A DNA stretch of 64,000 nt, from positions 2,232,001 through 2,296,000 of the forward strand of contig NZ_BAAAWN010000001.1 of NCBI RefSeq assembly GCF_039535095.1. The letters run 5' to 3'. Positions 9,100 to 17,622 of this stretch are shown here, in pieces. A program made the position numbers and the translations under genes. The stretch comes from Arthrobacter ramosus (GTDB taxonomy: Bacteria > Actinomycetota > Actinomycetes > Actinomycetales > Micrococcaceae). The number at the start of each line of letters is the position of its first letter. The first letter of the stretch is position 1. The notes beneath the pieces are model-generated. The model searched no databases and was not told the DNA's origin. It saw only the letters and a list, made by a program, of their open reading frames with translations.

Positions 9100-10623
9100 A
9101 TGGCCAGGTCAAGCCTCCCGCAGCTGAACGCGGAAACCCCTGGAATCCTTCGCCGGACCGTCGCCCCTGCTCCGGGCATCGTGCACCTCGGCTTCGGAAA
9201 CTTCCATCGCGCGCACCAAGCGGTCTATACGGATGCCGCCGTCGCGGCGCAGGGCGGCGACTGGGGAATCATCGGGATTTCCAGCCGTTCCTCAGCCATC
9301 ACCGATGCCATGCACGCCCAGGACATGCTGTACACGGTCGTCGAAATCTCGCCCGAGGGATCCACGTTCTCTACTCCGCGCGTGCATACAGATGCCTTCG
9401 TTGCGGCAGAAGACCCTCAACGCGTCGCGGCCGCCATTGGTGCCGAGACCACGCGAATCGTGTCCCTGACTGTCACCGAAAACGGCTACACCTATAGCCC
9501 GGCAACAGGCTCGCTGAACGTTGCCGATCCTGACGTTCAGCACGACCTCGCCAACAGCTCAGTCCCACGCACGCCGATCGCTCAGATCGTCCGCGGACTC
9601 CAGCAGCGGGCCCGGACCCACGGTAAGCCGCTGACGGTCCTCAGTTGCGACAACCTCGCTGACAACGGACACCACACCCAGCGGCTCGTCCGCGAATTCG
9701 CATCACTATTGCCCACAGCTGAAGCCGCCGAAACGTTGCGCTGGATCGGTGCCAACGTCACGTTCCCGTCATCGATGGTGGACCGGATCGTGCCCGCCAC
9801 GACGGATCACTACCGCAGCCTCGTCGCCGAGCAACTCGGCTACGCGGACCAGATCCCGGTGCCCGCCGAGCCCTTCACGATGTGGATCCTGGAGGACAAC
9901 TTCATCGCGGGCCGCCCGGCCTGGGAGGCTGGAGGTGCGATCTTCACCGACGACGTCGCGGCCTACGAGCAGCTCAAGGTCAGGCTCCTCAACGGCACCC
10001 ATTCTCTGATCGCCTACCTTGGAGCCCTGTCTGGTGCAGCCACCATTCCGGACGCCACGGGCATCGGCTACATCGAAGCCGCCGCCCGTCACGTCCTCCG
10101 TGATGAGTACCTGCCGAGCGTCACGGTGCCCGCAGCCGTCGACGTGGAGGCCTACGAGGAGCAACTCTTCTCGCGTTGGCGTAACTCGGCATTGGGGCAC
10201 CGGACCAGCCAGGTAGGCAGCGATGGTTCCGTCAAGCTCCGCCAGCGGATCCCGATCCCAGCCTTGGAAATGCTCGACGCAGGCGTGATGCCCCACTACC
10301 TCGCCCTCACCGTCGCCGCGTACTTGTCGTGCATCGCTCCTCTTCGGGGATTCGACCCCGGCAACCACGCCAACGAAATGCAGGACCCCGCCCGGGAAAC
10401 TCTCCAAGAGCTCGCAGCGGGATCCGGCTCCGGGCGGGACCTCGCCGCCAAGGTACTCGGCGAACACCATCTTCTAGGTGACGAACTCGCGACTCGTGAA
10501 GACTTCATCCGCCGCACTGGTGAGCTGATCGACGTCATCCACCGGCAAGGCCCCCTCGCCGCCGCAAGCGCGGCAGCCGAATCCACCTCACTTGTTCCCG
10601 CACAGACCCGGAGCATCCGATGA
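9100..10623 (+). CDS. uxuB: Mannitol dehydrogenase family: D-fructuronate reductase (mannonate oxidoreductase)
   Basis: This 507-residue protein is a polyol-specific long-chain dehydrogenase. The N-terminal Rossmann segment is GIVHLGFGNFHRAHQAV. The catalytic signature is in YEQLKVRLLNGTHSLIAYLG, with the family's Lys, Asn and His. Next to mannonate dehydratase the best assignment is reduction of D-fructuronate to D-mannonate with NADH. Tagaturonate, mannitol or arabinitol dehydrogenase are alternatives within the family. It overlaps the following zinc dehydrogenase gene by ATGA. Confidence 0.85.
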   Translation: MARSSLPQLNAETPGILRRTVAPAPGIVHLGFGNFHRAHQAVYTDAAVAAQGGDWGIIGISSRSSAITDAMHAQDMLYTVVEISPEGSTFSTPRVHTDAFVAAEDPQRVAAAIGAETTRIVSLTVTENGYTYSPATGSLNVADPDVQHDLANSSVPRTPIAQIVRGLQQRARTHGKPLTVLSCDNLADNGHHTQRLVREFASLLPTAEAAETLRWIGANVTFPSSMVDRIVPATTDHYRSLVAEQLGYADQIPVPAEPFTMWILEDNFIAGRPAWEAGGAIFTDDVAAYEQLKVRLLNGTHSLIAYLGALSGAATIPDATGIGYIEAAARHVLRDEYLPSVTVPAAVDVEAYEEQLFSRWRNSALGHRTSQVGSDGSVKLRQRIPIPALEMLDAGVMPHYLALTVAAYLSCIAPLRGFDPGNHANEMQDPARETLQELAAGSGSGRDLAAKVLGEHHLLGDELATREDFIRRTGELIDVIHRQGPLAAASAAAESTSLVPAQTRSIR

Positions 10624-11672
10624 CCACCCAAGCAATCCGCCGCGCCGACGGATCCTCTCTGCCGCTGACCACGGAAGCGGCCGTCCTGCACGGCGCAGGA
10701 GATCTCCGTATCGAACAGAAGCCCCTGAAGCCCCTCGGGCCGAACGATGTCCTCGTTGAAATGCGCTCGGGCGGCATCTGCGGCTCGGACATGCACTACT
10801 TCGCTGACGGCCGCAACGGCACCAATGTCCTCCGGCAGCCTACTGTCCTCGGCCACGAGGGAGCCGGCGTCGTCATCGCGGCCGGCGAGGCGGCCAGCGT
10901 TGCCGCGGGCACCGCCGTCGTGATTGAACCGGCGTTGCCATGCCGGAACTGCCCCACGTGCCTCTCCGGACGCTACAACCTCTGCCCGGCGGGGACGTGC
11001 TTCGGTTCCCCGCCCACCGACGGGCTGTTCGCCCGCCACGTAGTGGTTCCCGAAACCGCGCTTCACGTTCTGCCGGAAATTGTCCCGGCGGAGATCGGGG
11101 CGGCCGTCGAACCGCTCGCCGTCGCCGTCTGGGCGGTTGAGCGCGCCCAGGTGCAGGCCGGACACCGGGTGCTGATCACGGGCGCAGGGCCGATCGGCCT
11201 GCTCGTGGCGCAAGTGGCGGCCTCCCGCGGCGCGTCGGAGGTCATCGTGACTGACGTCAACGACGACCGTCTGGCTGTTGCAGCCCGGTTCGGCGCCACC
11301 CGGACGATCAACACCTCGGTCACGGCCCTGGATCTGAAAGACATGGATCGCCTGATCGAATGCTCCGGCAACATCAGGGCGCTGGCTGACGGCATTCTGA
11401 CACTGGCCCCAGCCGCCCGGGCAACCGTCGTCGGCCAGGCTCGCCCCACCGTCGACGGGATCCCCCTCGGTTTCCTCCAACGTTTTGAAATCGATCTGGT
11501 GACCGCGTTCCGGTACGCGAACGCGTTCCCGACGGCGATTCAGCTCGCCTCCACGGGGGTGGTGGACCTCCGGTCGATCATCACTGCAACATTCCCCCTC
11601 GCCAACGCCGCGGCCGCACTCACGGCCCCCGTGACAGACCCCACCAATCTCAAAGTCCTCATCACGTACTGA
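10620..11672 (+). CDS. Zinc-dependent L-idonate/L-gulonate 5-dehydrogenase-like enzyme
   Basis: This 350-residue medium-chain dehydrogenase has the catalytic zinc motif GGICGSDMHYF and GHEGAGVV, a structural-zinc loop with four cysteines (CRNCPTCLSGRYNLC) and the cofactor motif ITGAGPIGLLVAQVAA. It is closest in character to L-idonate 5-dehydrogenase/sorbitol dehydrogenase (IdnD, RspB). Encoded beside ManD and fructuronate reductase, it probably oxidises L-gulonate to D-fructuronate and so feeds the pathway from the top. This role is inferred from context; sorbitol or idonate oxidation is possible. Confidence 0.78.
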   Translation: MTTQAIRRADGSSLPLTTEAAVLHGAGDLRIEQKPLKPLGPNDVLVEMRSGGICGSDMHYFADGRNGTNVLRQPTVLGHEGAGVVIAAGEAASVAAGTAVVIEPALPCRNCPTCLSGRYNLCPAGTCFGSPPTDGLFARHVVVPETALHVLPEIVPAEIGAAVEPLAVAVWAVERAQVQAGHRVLITGAGPIGLLVAQVAASRGASEVIVTDVNDDRLAVAARFGATRTINTSVTALDLKDMDRLIECSGNIRALADGILTLAPAARATVVGQARPTVDGIPLGFLQRFEIDLVTAFRYANAFPTAIQLASTGVVDLRSIITATFPLANAAAALTAPVTDPTNLKVLITY

Positions 11673-11720
11673 CTCGGCCCACGTACGGGCCAGCGGACAT
11701 CCATTCAAAGGAGTATGGAA

Positions 11721-13097
11721 ATGACCACAGCAGCAAACCTCCCGCCCACGCCGGTGGACCAAAGCAAGGTCCGGAAGGCCGCCGTCGCCGGCCTCATCGG
11801 CACCACGCTTGAACTGTACGATTTCGTCATCTACGGCACTGCATCGGCACTCGTCTTCAGCAAGCTCTTCTTCCCCAACATTTCCCCCGCGGCGGCGCTG
11901 CTGGCCAGTTTCAGCACTTTCGCCGTCGGATTCCTGTTCCGGCCCCTCGGCGGGATTTTCTTCTCCCACTTCGGTGACCGCCTTGGCCGCAAGTGGGTCC
12001 TGGTAGTCACTCTGCTTCTCATGGGTGGGGCGACCCTGGCGATCGGGCTTCTGCCGACCTTTGGCCAGGTAGGACTCCTTGCCCCGATCCTGCTGTGTGT
12101 CTGCCGCGCGGCGCAGGGCTTCGGCGCCGGAGCGGAGCAATCGGGCGGCGCAACACTGCTCACCGAATCCGCCGCGCCTGGAACCCGAGGCAAACTGGCC
12201 TCCCTCATCATGGTCGGCGCCGCCGCCGGAACGGCACTCGGAGCACTCGTGTGGATCGCGGCCCAGTCGCTTGCACCCAACGACATGCTCACGTGGGGCT
12301 GGAGGCTCGTCTTCCTCTCCAGTATCTTCGTCACCATCGCCGCGCTGGTCATCCGGCGGAAGCTTGACGAATCACCCGTCTTCGAAGAGATCAAGCAGGC
12401 CCGCACCGAACCCCCGGCACCGTTGCGGGAGGTTGCCAAGTACGGCAAGGCCAACGTCCTGCGCGTCATCCTGATGAACCTCGGCGTCAGTACGCAGTCC
12501 TACACCATCCAGGTGTTCATGGCCTCGTACCTCATCACCGTGATCGGAACGGACCCGAAGTTCATTCCCCCGGTGCTCCTCATCGGCTCGCTCTGTGGCG
12601 GAGTCGCGGCGGTGTCCTTCGGAATCCTTTCCGACAAGATCGGGCGCCGGCGCGTCGTCTCGGTCATCACGGGCGCCCTCATCCTCTTCCCCGCCCCTGC
12701 GTTCCTGCTGCTGACCACCGGCTCGCCGGTAGCCATCGTGTTGGTGATCGTGGTCGGCTTCGTCCTGGCATGCCAAGGCGTGGTGGGCGTGCACATGAGC
12801 TACTTCCCTGAGATCTTCGGCAGCCGTTACCGCTACGCGGGTGTCACCTTGGGCCGCGAGTTCTCGTCCATCATCGGCGGAGGCATCGCTCCGATGATCT
12901 GCGCGGCGCTGCTGGGCATGTTCAGCAACTCATGGATTCCTGTGGCGATCTACATGTCGGTGACCATGCTCATCAGCTTCATCGCCACCCGCATGTCACC
13001 GGAAACCCTCAACCGCGATTTGACGGATCCTGAGGACGCCGCGCACGGCAAAAGCGGGGTTGTCGGGGTAACCTCCGAAGCGCAGCACGCCCAGTAG
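11721..13097 (+). CDS. MFS sugar-acid:proton symporter (MHS-like)
   Basis: This ~458-residue membrane protein has about 12 hydrophobic segments and the MFS loop motifs FSHFGDRLGRKWVL and GILSDKIGRRRVV. The N-terminal LIGTTLELYDFVIYGTAS is typical of the metabolite:H+ symporter (MHS) branch that imports organic and sugar acids. The ATG at 11721 is preferred to 11715 because GGAG lies just upstream at a working distance. It sits between catabolic genes of the operon, so import of the aldonate or uronate substrate is the likely job. Confidence 0.85.
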   Translation: MTTAANLPPTPVDQSKVRKAAVAGLIGTTLELYDFVIYGTASALVFSKLFFPNISPAAALLASFSTFAVGFLFRPLGGIFFSHFGDRLGRKWVLVVTLLLMGGATLAIGLLPTFGQVGLLAPILLCVCRAAQGFGAGAEQSGGATLLTESAAPGTRGKLASLIMVGAAAGTALGALVWIAAQSLAPNDMLTWGWRLVFLSSIFVTIAALVIRRKLDESPVFEEIKQARTEPPAPLREVAKYGKANVLRVILMNLGVSTQSYTIQVFMASYLITVIGTDPKFIPPVLLIGSLCGGVAAVSFGILSDKIGRRRVVSVITGALILFPAPAFLLLTTGSPVAIVLVIVVGFVLACQGVVGVHMSYFPEIFGSRYRYAGVTLGREFSSIIGGGIAPMICAALLGMFSNSWIPVAIYMSVTMLISFIATRMSPETLNRDLTDPEDAAHGKSGVVGVTSEAQHAQ

Positions 13098-13107
13098 CAC
13101 CTGGGCC

Positions 13108-13135
13108 CCCGACGGCGGCCCGTGCCGCCGTCGGG
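13108..13135 (+). terminator. 12-bp GC hairpin inside the operon
   Basis: CCCGACGGCGGC (13108-13119) pairs perfectly with GCCGCCGTCGGG (13124-13135) around a CCGT loop. No T-run follows. It lies between the permease and the aldolase gene, both of the same operon, so it is more likely an attenuator or mRNA-stabilising structure than a full stop. Confidence 0.55.
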
Positions 13136-13172
13136 AACGCCCGCCAGCCAACCACGATACGAAGGACATCCA

Positions 13173-13850
13173 ATGCTCAGCCTCGAGAACCCGGGCACCG
13201 CCTCCCGTCCGGCCCCGTCCGCAATCCTCCGCGCCTCCAGGGTCGTGGCAGTGCTGAGGGCCCGGCATGCGAAGGACTACGCCCCCGTCATTGAAGCCCT
13301 CCGGGACGGCGGGGTGCTCAGTATCGAGCTGACGCTAAGCACACCGGGAGTATTCGAGGAGCTTCCCCTGCTGCTGGAGCGGTTCGGCGAGTCTGTGGAA
13401 ATCGGCGTCGGCACTGTGACCACTCCTGCTGAGGCCGAAACGGCACTCAACCTGGGCGCCGCGTACATCGTTACGCCCATCACCGAACCGGACGTCATCA
13501 CCGCCTGTACCCGACGCGGCGTGCCGGTCTTCCCCGGCGGGCTCACCCCCACCGAGCTCCACACCGCTTGGAAGCTGGGCGCCACCGCCGTCAAAGTCTT
13601 CCCCGCTTCCACGGTCGGCCCCGGCTACGTGTCCCAACTGCGCGGCCCCTTCCCGGACATCCAAGTGGTCCCGTCCGGCGGCGTCGACATCGAAGACGTC
13701 CCGGCTTGGATTCGCGCCGGCGCATTGGCCGTCAGCCTCGGCGGACCACTCCTCGGCGACGCGTTCAAAGGCGGGAGCCTGGCTGATCTGAGCGCGCGGG
13801 CCCGGCGGGTCCGCGCGCTTGTTGACGAGGAAGGTGGCGAGAAGAAATGA
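13173..13850 (+). CDS. eda: 2-keto-3-deoxy-6-phosphogluconate aldolase
   Basis: This ~225-residue class I aldolase splits KDPG into pyruvate and glyceraldehyde 3-phosphate. The Schiff-base lysine lies in TAVKVFPASTVGPGYVSQLR and the conserved Glu in SIELTLSTPG. GGV-type phosphate contacts appear in VPSGGVDIEDV. The ATG at 13173 follows AAGGA six bases upstream and is preferred over 13122. It overlaps the kinase gene by ATGA, which matches the last two steps of the Entner-Doudoroff branch used by this operon. Confidence 0.92.
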   Translation: MLSLENPGTASRPAPSAILRASRVVAVLRARHAKDYAPVIEALRDGGVLSIELTLSTPGVFEELPLLLERFGESVEIGVGTVTTPAEAETALNLGAAYIVTPITEPDVITACTRRGVPVFPGGLTPTELHTAWKLGATAVKVFPASTVGPGYVSQLRGPFPDIQVVPSGGVDIEDVPAWIRAGALAVSLGGPLLGDAFKGGSLADLSARARRVRALVDEEGGEKK

Positions 13851-14800
13851 CCACCAAGCCTTACGTCGTCACCCTTGGCGAAACCATGGCGCTCATGGCT
13901 TCGGAGACACCTGGCCCGCTGGCGCATGCGTCCACCTTGAGCCTTGGCATCGGAGGGTCCGAGTCCAACGTGGCCATCGGCCTGCAACGCTTGGGCGTCC
14001 AAGCTGTTTGGTGCGGCCGCATCGGGGCGGATTCCCTCGGCCGGCTTGTTGAGCGGGAGATTCGCGCTGAGGGCGTGGATGTCCGCGTCGCCGTGGACGA
14101 TGACGCGCCCACCGGCCTGATGATCAAGGAACGCCGCACACCCACGGCCCAGAAAGTTGCGTACTACCGCTCCGGCAGTGCCGGTTCCCGGATTGCCCCC
14201 GACGACGTCGACGATGAACTGATTGCGGGGGCGGCGTTGCTCCATGTCAGCGGCATCACCCCGGCGCTTTCTCCCCAGGCAGCGTCCACTTTCCGCTATG
14301 CCGTCGCTGCAGCCAAAGCGTCCGGCGTTCCGGTATCTTTCGACCTGAACTACCGCAGCAAGCTCTGGAACGCCGAGACGGCCGGAAGTGCCTACCGCGA
14401 GATTATCCCCGACGTGGACATCGTTTTCGCCGGTCTTGAAGAGGCCGAACTCGTGGTCGGGACAGTCCGCGACGCCGAACAGGCCGCAAGGTGCATCGCC
14501 GCCATGGGTCCCAGCCAAGTGGTGATCAAGTTGGGTGCAGACGGCGCCTTGGCATTCGTCGACGGCAAGGTCTTCAGGCAGGACGCACTCGTCATCGAAG
14601 CCATCGATACTGTGGGCGCCGGCGACGCTTTCGTCGCCGGCTACCTGGCCGAATTCGTAGAGGGCTTGCGGGCTGAGGAGCGTCTTCAGACAGCCGTCAG
14701 CACGGGTGCTTTTGTGTGCCTCGTACCCGGCGACTGGGAGGGACTCCCCCGGCGCGACGAACTCCGACTCCTTGGCAGCCATGAACCGGTCAGCCGATGA
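13847..14800 (+). CDS. kdgK: 2-keto-3-deoxygluconate kinase (PfkB family)
   Basis: This 317-residue PfkB-family sugar kinase phosphorylates KDG to KDPG with ATP. The N-terminal VTLGETMALMASETPG and IGGSESNVAIGLQRLG, together with the C-terminal DTVGAGDAFVAGYL bearing the catalytic Asp and anion hole, are diagnostic. It overlaps the aldolase gene by four bases and its stop overlaps the ATG of a truncated reading frame at 14797. It supplies the substrate of the aldolase encoded just upstream. Confidence 0.92.
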   Translation: MTTKPYVVTLGETMALMASETPGPLAHASTLSLGIGGSESNVAIGLQRLGVQAVWCGRIGADSLGRLVEREIRAEGVDVRVAVDDDAPTGLMIKERRTPTAQKVAYYRSGSAGSRIAPDDVDDELIAGAALLHVSGITPALSPQAASTFRYAVAAAKASGVPVSFDLNYRSKLWNAETAGSAYREIIPDVDIVFAGLEEAELVVGTVRDAEQAARCIAAMGPSQVVIKLGADGALAFVDGKVFRQDALVIEAIDTVGAGDAFVAGYLAEFVEGLRAEERLQTAVSTGAFVCLVPGDWEGLPRRDELRLLGSHEPVSR

Positions 14801-14940
14801 GCACATTCTTTGTAGGGGCCTATGCGGCTGCGCCAAGCTTGAGCGGATGGGATCCGTCGGGTGAAGGCAATCGGGATGGGCGTGCTGGCGCCGGCCTTCT
14901 GGCGGGGAATCCCTCTAGGGGACTTTCGGCTGAACCATGA
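14797..14940 (+). pseudogene. Truncated reading frame coupled to kdgK (DUF4862-like start)
   Basis: The ATG overlaps the kdgK stop (ATGA), as in the rest of the operon. The first ~25 residues (MSTFFVGAYAAAPSLSGWDP) resemble from memory the beginning of DUF4862 proteins, sugar-isomerase-like barrels of unknown function. The frame then degenerates and stops after 47 codons, whereas such proteins have about 300 residues. I read it as the 5' stub of an operon gene whose body was deleted. The family name is uncertain. Confidence 0.4.
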
Positions 14941-15047
14941 TTTCCAAACATTCCGCCAATCTTCACTTGAGGTTCAGGTTACCGCCGGTCCACAGGGATA
15001 AATTCGTAGGCAAGCATTGTCGTTGGTGGACCAGGCAGGAGAACGCC

Positions 15048-15512
15048 ATGGGCGGAGCGGGTTTTCGCAGCGACTCCCGGATTCCAGCAAGATTTGGACA
15101 GAACAACCCAGGGCCGAGCCAGTTGCTGCTGATCCATTCCGACCGGGAAATCATGCTCTCCGTTCGGATGGGCGAGCATGTGCGCGGCCCGGGCGAAATC
15201 CTGGTGGGCTTCACCGCAGACGCCATCTTTGCCGGTAGCGTCCGATGTCTGGGCATTCGGTTCCGTGAGCGAAGAGTCTTGGGATCGTTCGACCTGCTCC
15301 GCGCATCGTCCGCGGCGCGTTTCAGCGCGTCGTTCGGTCGGGAAGACGGGTCGCCGGATGCAACATTCCTACTCGACGATACGGTTTCGGTGCTTTTCCC
15401 GATGGCAGGGCTCAAGGAATTGGATGTCGGGCGGCTCTATCCGTTCAAGGTCCGTGACGGCAGACTTACCGGAGAGAGCCTTCGATTTGCCCGCCTTGAC
15501 GCCCAGAAGTGA
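15048..15512 (+). CDS. Hypothetical protein
   Basis: I do not recognise this ~154-residue protein. AGGAG shortly upstream supports the ATG at 15048; the longer frame from 14937 has no such signal. The middle and end look like a beta-rich soluble domain (QLLLIHSDREIMLSVRMGEH, GEILVGFTADAIFAG, VSVLFPMAGLKELDVGRLYP). No signal peptide or membrane segment is present. It is convergent with the SARP-like regulator gene, eight bases away. Confidence 0.45.
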   Translation: MGGAGFRSDSRIPARFGQNNPGPSQLLLIHSDREIMLSVRMGEHVRGPGEILVGFTADAIFAGSVRCLGIRFRERRVLGSFDLLRASSAARFSASFGREDGSPDATFLLDDTVSVLFPMAGLKELDVGRLYPFKVRDGRLTGESLRFARLDAQK

Positions 15513-15520
15513 CCGCCGGA

Positions 15521-16363
15521 CTACAGCTTTTGCGTCGCCAGTACCCAGCCAAGGTTTACGCCGGGGGCCTCCGATTTGGCAGTCACGGGGCGAAGCGACG
15601 GAAGCATCTGCGAGAGCGGTAAACTATCGAAGTCCATTTGCCGGCCGCTATTTCCGACGGCACCATCGATGAGCTTGGCGAGTGATGGGGACGGGCCGAC
15701 GCCGAATTCCTGTCTCAAGTCGGCAGCGAAGCTACGATAGGTTTCAAGGGCGGAGACGAGGTCGCCGGTCGCGAGGTGCGCCTGTATGAGCAAGCGGTAC
15801 GAGGACTCCCTGAAAGGTTCCAGGGCAATGGCCAGTTTGCTCGCAGCTTTGGTTTCCTCGGTGTTTCCCTGGCTGAGGTGGTATGACGCGATGGAGTCGA
15901 GGGCCGCCGTACGCAAAGCCCGGAACCGTTCCTGTTCGACCAGAATCCAGTCCTCGTACCATCCCGGAAGGAGCTCCGCCGTTCGTAGCCGTTCCCATTT
16001 AGGGTACGAATCGCTCAGCTTAGACGCCGGGGCGTCTAGTTCGCGTTCAAGGGCGATGATATCGACCATGACCTCGCGGCTAAGGGCTACGGAAACGTCG
16101 GTGTTTCCGTCGGCGTCAAGCAGGCCGGGGAGCTCATGGTTGATGTGCCAGATACTCACCCTGAGGCCAACGGCAGCCTGCGCGTCGGACGAGTCGGGCC
16201 AGAGAAGTCCAGAAAGGAAGGTACGCGGTCGCTCGCCGAGCAGTGCCAGCGCCGTGATCAGGCGTTGCTGCCGATGCGCAACCTTCTGTCGGCGGCCGTC
16301 CCGGGTCAGCCTCCACCCGTTGAGCAGGGTCAGGGACCACTGCGGATCTGATGATAAAACCAC
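15521..16363 (-). CDS. SARP/AfsR-type transcriptional regulator (wHTH plus BTAD)
   Basis: This ~280-residue protein has an N-terminal OmpR-like winged helix (LTLLNGWRLTRDGRRQKVAH, then LRVSIWHINHELPGLL). A bacterial transcriptional activation domain of helical repeats follows (ALDSIASYHLSQGNTEETKA, FRESSYRLLIQAHLATGD, ALETYRSFAADLRQEFGV). SARP proteins activate secondary-metabolite or surface-polymer genes by binding direct repeats with an 11-nt period. The GTG at 16363 is preferred because GGGGT precedes it; TTG 16402 is an alternative. It is divergent from the glycosyltransferase operon, whose leader holds GTAAC repeats of that period. Confidence 0.8.
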   Translation of the reverse strand: MVLSSDPQWSLTLLNGWRLTRDGRRQKVAHRQQRLITALALLGERPRTFLSGLLWPDSSDAQAAVGLRVSIWHINHELPGLLDADGNTDVSVALSREVMVDIIALERELDAPASKLSDSYPKWERLRTAELLPGWYEDWILVEQERFRALRTAALDSIASYHLSQGNTEETKAASKLAIALEPFRESSYRLLIQAHLATGDLVSALETYRSFAADLRQEFGVGPSPSLAKLIDGAVGNSGRQMDFDSLPLSQMLPSLRPVTAKSEAPGVNLGWVLATQKL

Positions 16364-16755
16364 GTCTATACCCCAATCGAACGCCGAATCACTGGCGGGC
16401 AAGCGTCATGAGAATAGACACTATTGAATAATGACCAGCCCGGTCGCGAGTGGCCGCTACTTGAATCGGGGCACTCTATCGGATGCCCTACTTACTCGGT
16501 CCAGTGATCGCCCGGCACTCAAAACTCCCCTACCTTCACCAACTGCCCGAACATCCGGTAACGGCGCTGTAACGCGCACGGTTTCATGCTCGTCATTACA
16601 CGCACCTGACCAGGCGCATGTAACCGCGAGCGAGATCGAGGTGTGGCCATGAACCATACAGACCTCCTGTCCCGGCGACCACGCAGTCGTTGCCTCGGGA
16701 CTTTTGTCAGACGGTGTGCCGTCTTCGTGCCGATCGATGGTCAGGGGTGATGGCG
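16364..16755. promoter_or_regulatory. Divergent regulatory region with GTAAC direct repeats
   Basis: This ~390-base region separates the SARP-like regulator from the glycan operon and has no credible gene. GGTAACGGCGCTGTAACGC spans 16557-16575: GTAAC occurs at 16558-16562 and again at 16569-16573, exactly 11 bases apart. A further GTAACCG lies at 16620-16626. The same double motif occurs at 26660-26675 before a secreted-protein gene. The spacing fits SARP binding sites. Confidence 0.6.
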
Positions 16756-17622
16756 ATGTCTATCGGACAGTTGGAGCCTGCTGCCGGCCGGACCCCGGCG
16801 GAGTCGACATCGGGGAATTCGCTCCCGGCTGCGTCGATCAGCGTGGTCATTCCTACTTTGAACGAGGCATTGAATCTGCCGTGGGTGCTCAGGCGGATGC
16901 CGTCATACGTTGACGAAGTCATCGTCGTGGACGGTCGATCCGAAGACCTCACCGTGGATGTGGCGCGCGCGCTTCGCTTCGACGTCGTCGTGGTGAATGA
17001 GCTGCATGCCGGCAAGGGCGCCGCCATGCGCGCAGGGTTCGCCGCGGCCACCGGGGACATCATCGTCATGCTCGATGCGGACGGGAGCATGGACCCTAGG
17101 GAGATCGGCTGGTTCGTTTCACCCCTTCAGCACGACCACGATTTCGTCAAGGGCTCCCGATATGTCACCGGCGGCGGTTCCGACGACTTGACGCGGTTGC
17201 GCAATCTCGGGAACCGTGCGCTCACAGGGCTGGCAAACAAGGCCCTGCACTGTAACTTCTCGGATCTTTGCTACGGGTATATCGCCTTCCGCAGGGAGTG
17301 CCTGGAGGTCCTTGAACTCAAGTCCGATGGTTTCGAAATCGAGACCGAGCTGGTGTCGCGGGCGGCCCGGGCGGGGCTTCGCATCGCTGAAGTGCCAAGC
17401 CACGAGTTGTCCCGCATCTCAGGCAACTCACATCTGCAGACCTTCCGCGACGGGTGGCGCGTCCTGCGAACGCTGACCCGTGAGTGCGTCGGATGGGATG
17501 CGCCGACGGCGGGGGTACGTCCGGAGGCCCTTCGGCGCGTGAAGTACCGGTATCCGGACATGAGGTTTCCTCATGTTCCAACCGACCCGCAGACGGTCCT
17601 TGCGATGCTGGCGGACGGCTAA
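16756..17622 (+). CDS. Family 2 glycosyltransferase (polyprenyl-phosphate sugar transferase-like)
   Basis: This ~288-residue protein has a GT-A fold of the DPM-like GT2 type. The nucleotide-sugar site is ISVVIPTLNEALNLPWVLRR with VIVVDGRSEDLT. The metal-binding motif is IIVMLDADGSMDP. GNRALTGLANKALHCNFSDL and GYIAFRREC resemble enzymes that load a sugar on a lipid phosphate. There is no transmembrane tail. AGGGG eight bases upstream favours ATG 16756 over 16750. The next gene starts inside its stop (TAATG), so the run is an operon. Confidence 0.85.
   Translation: MSIGQLEPAAGRTPAESTSGNSLPAASISVVIPTLNEALNLPWVLRRMPSYVDEVIVVDGRSEDLTVDVARALRFDVVVVNELHAGKGAAMRAGFAAATGDIIVMLDADGSMDPREIGWFVSPLQHDHDFVKGSRYVTGGGSDDLTRLRNLGNRALTGLANKALHCNFSDLCYGYIAFRRECLEVLELKSDGFEIETELVSRAARAGLRIAEVPSHELSRISGNSHLQTFRDGWRVLRTLTRECVGWDAPTAGVRPEALRRVKYRYPDMRFPHVPTDPQTVLAMLADG

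Noticed and set aside
10296..12140. 614-codon minus-strand frame across uxuB, the zinc dehydrogenase and the permease gene
   Set aside because: It spans three well-supported genes on the other strand and has no recognisable domain or start signal.
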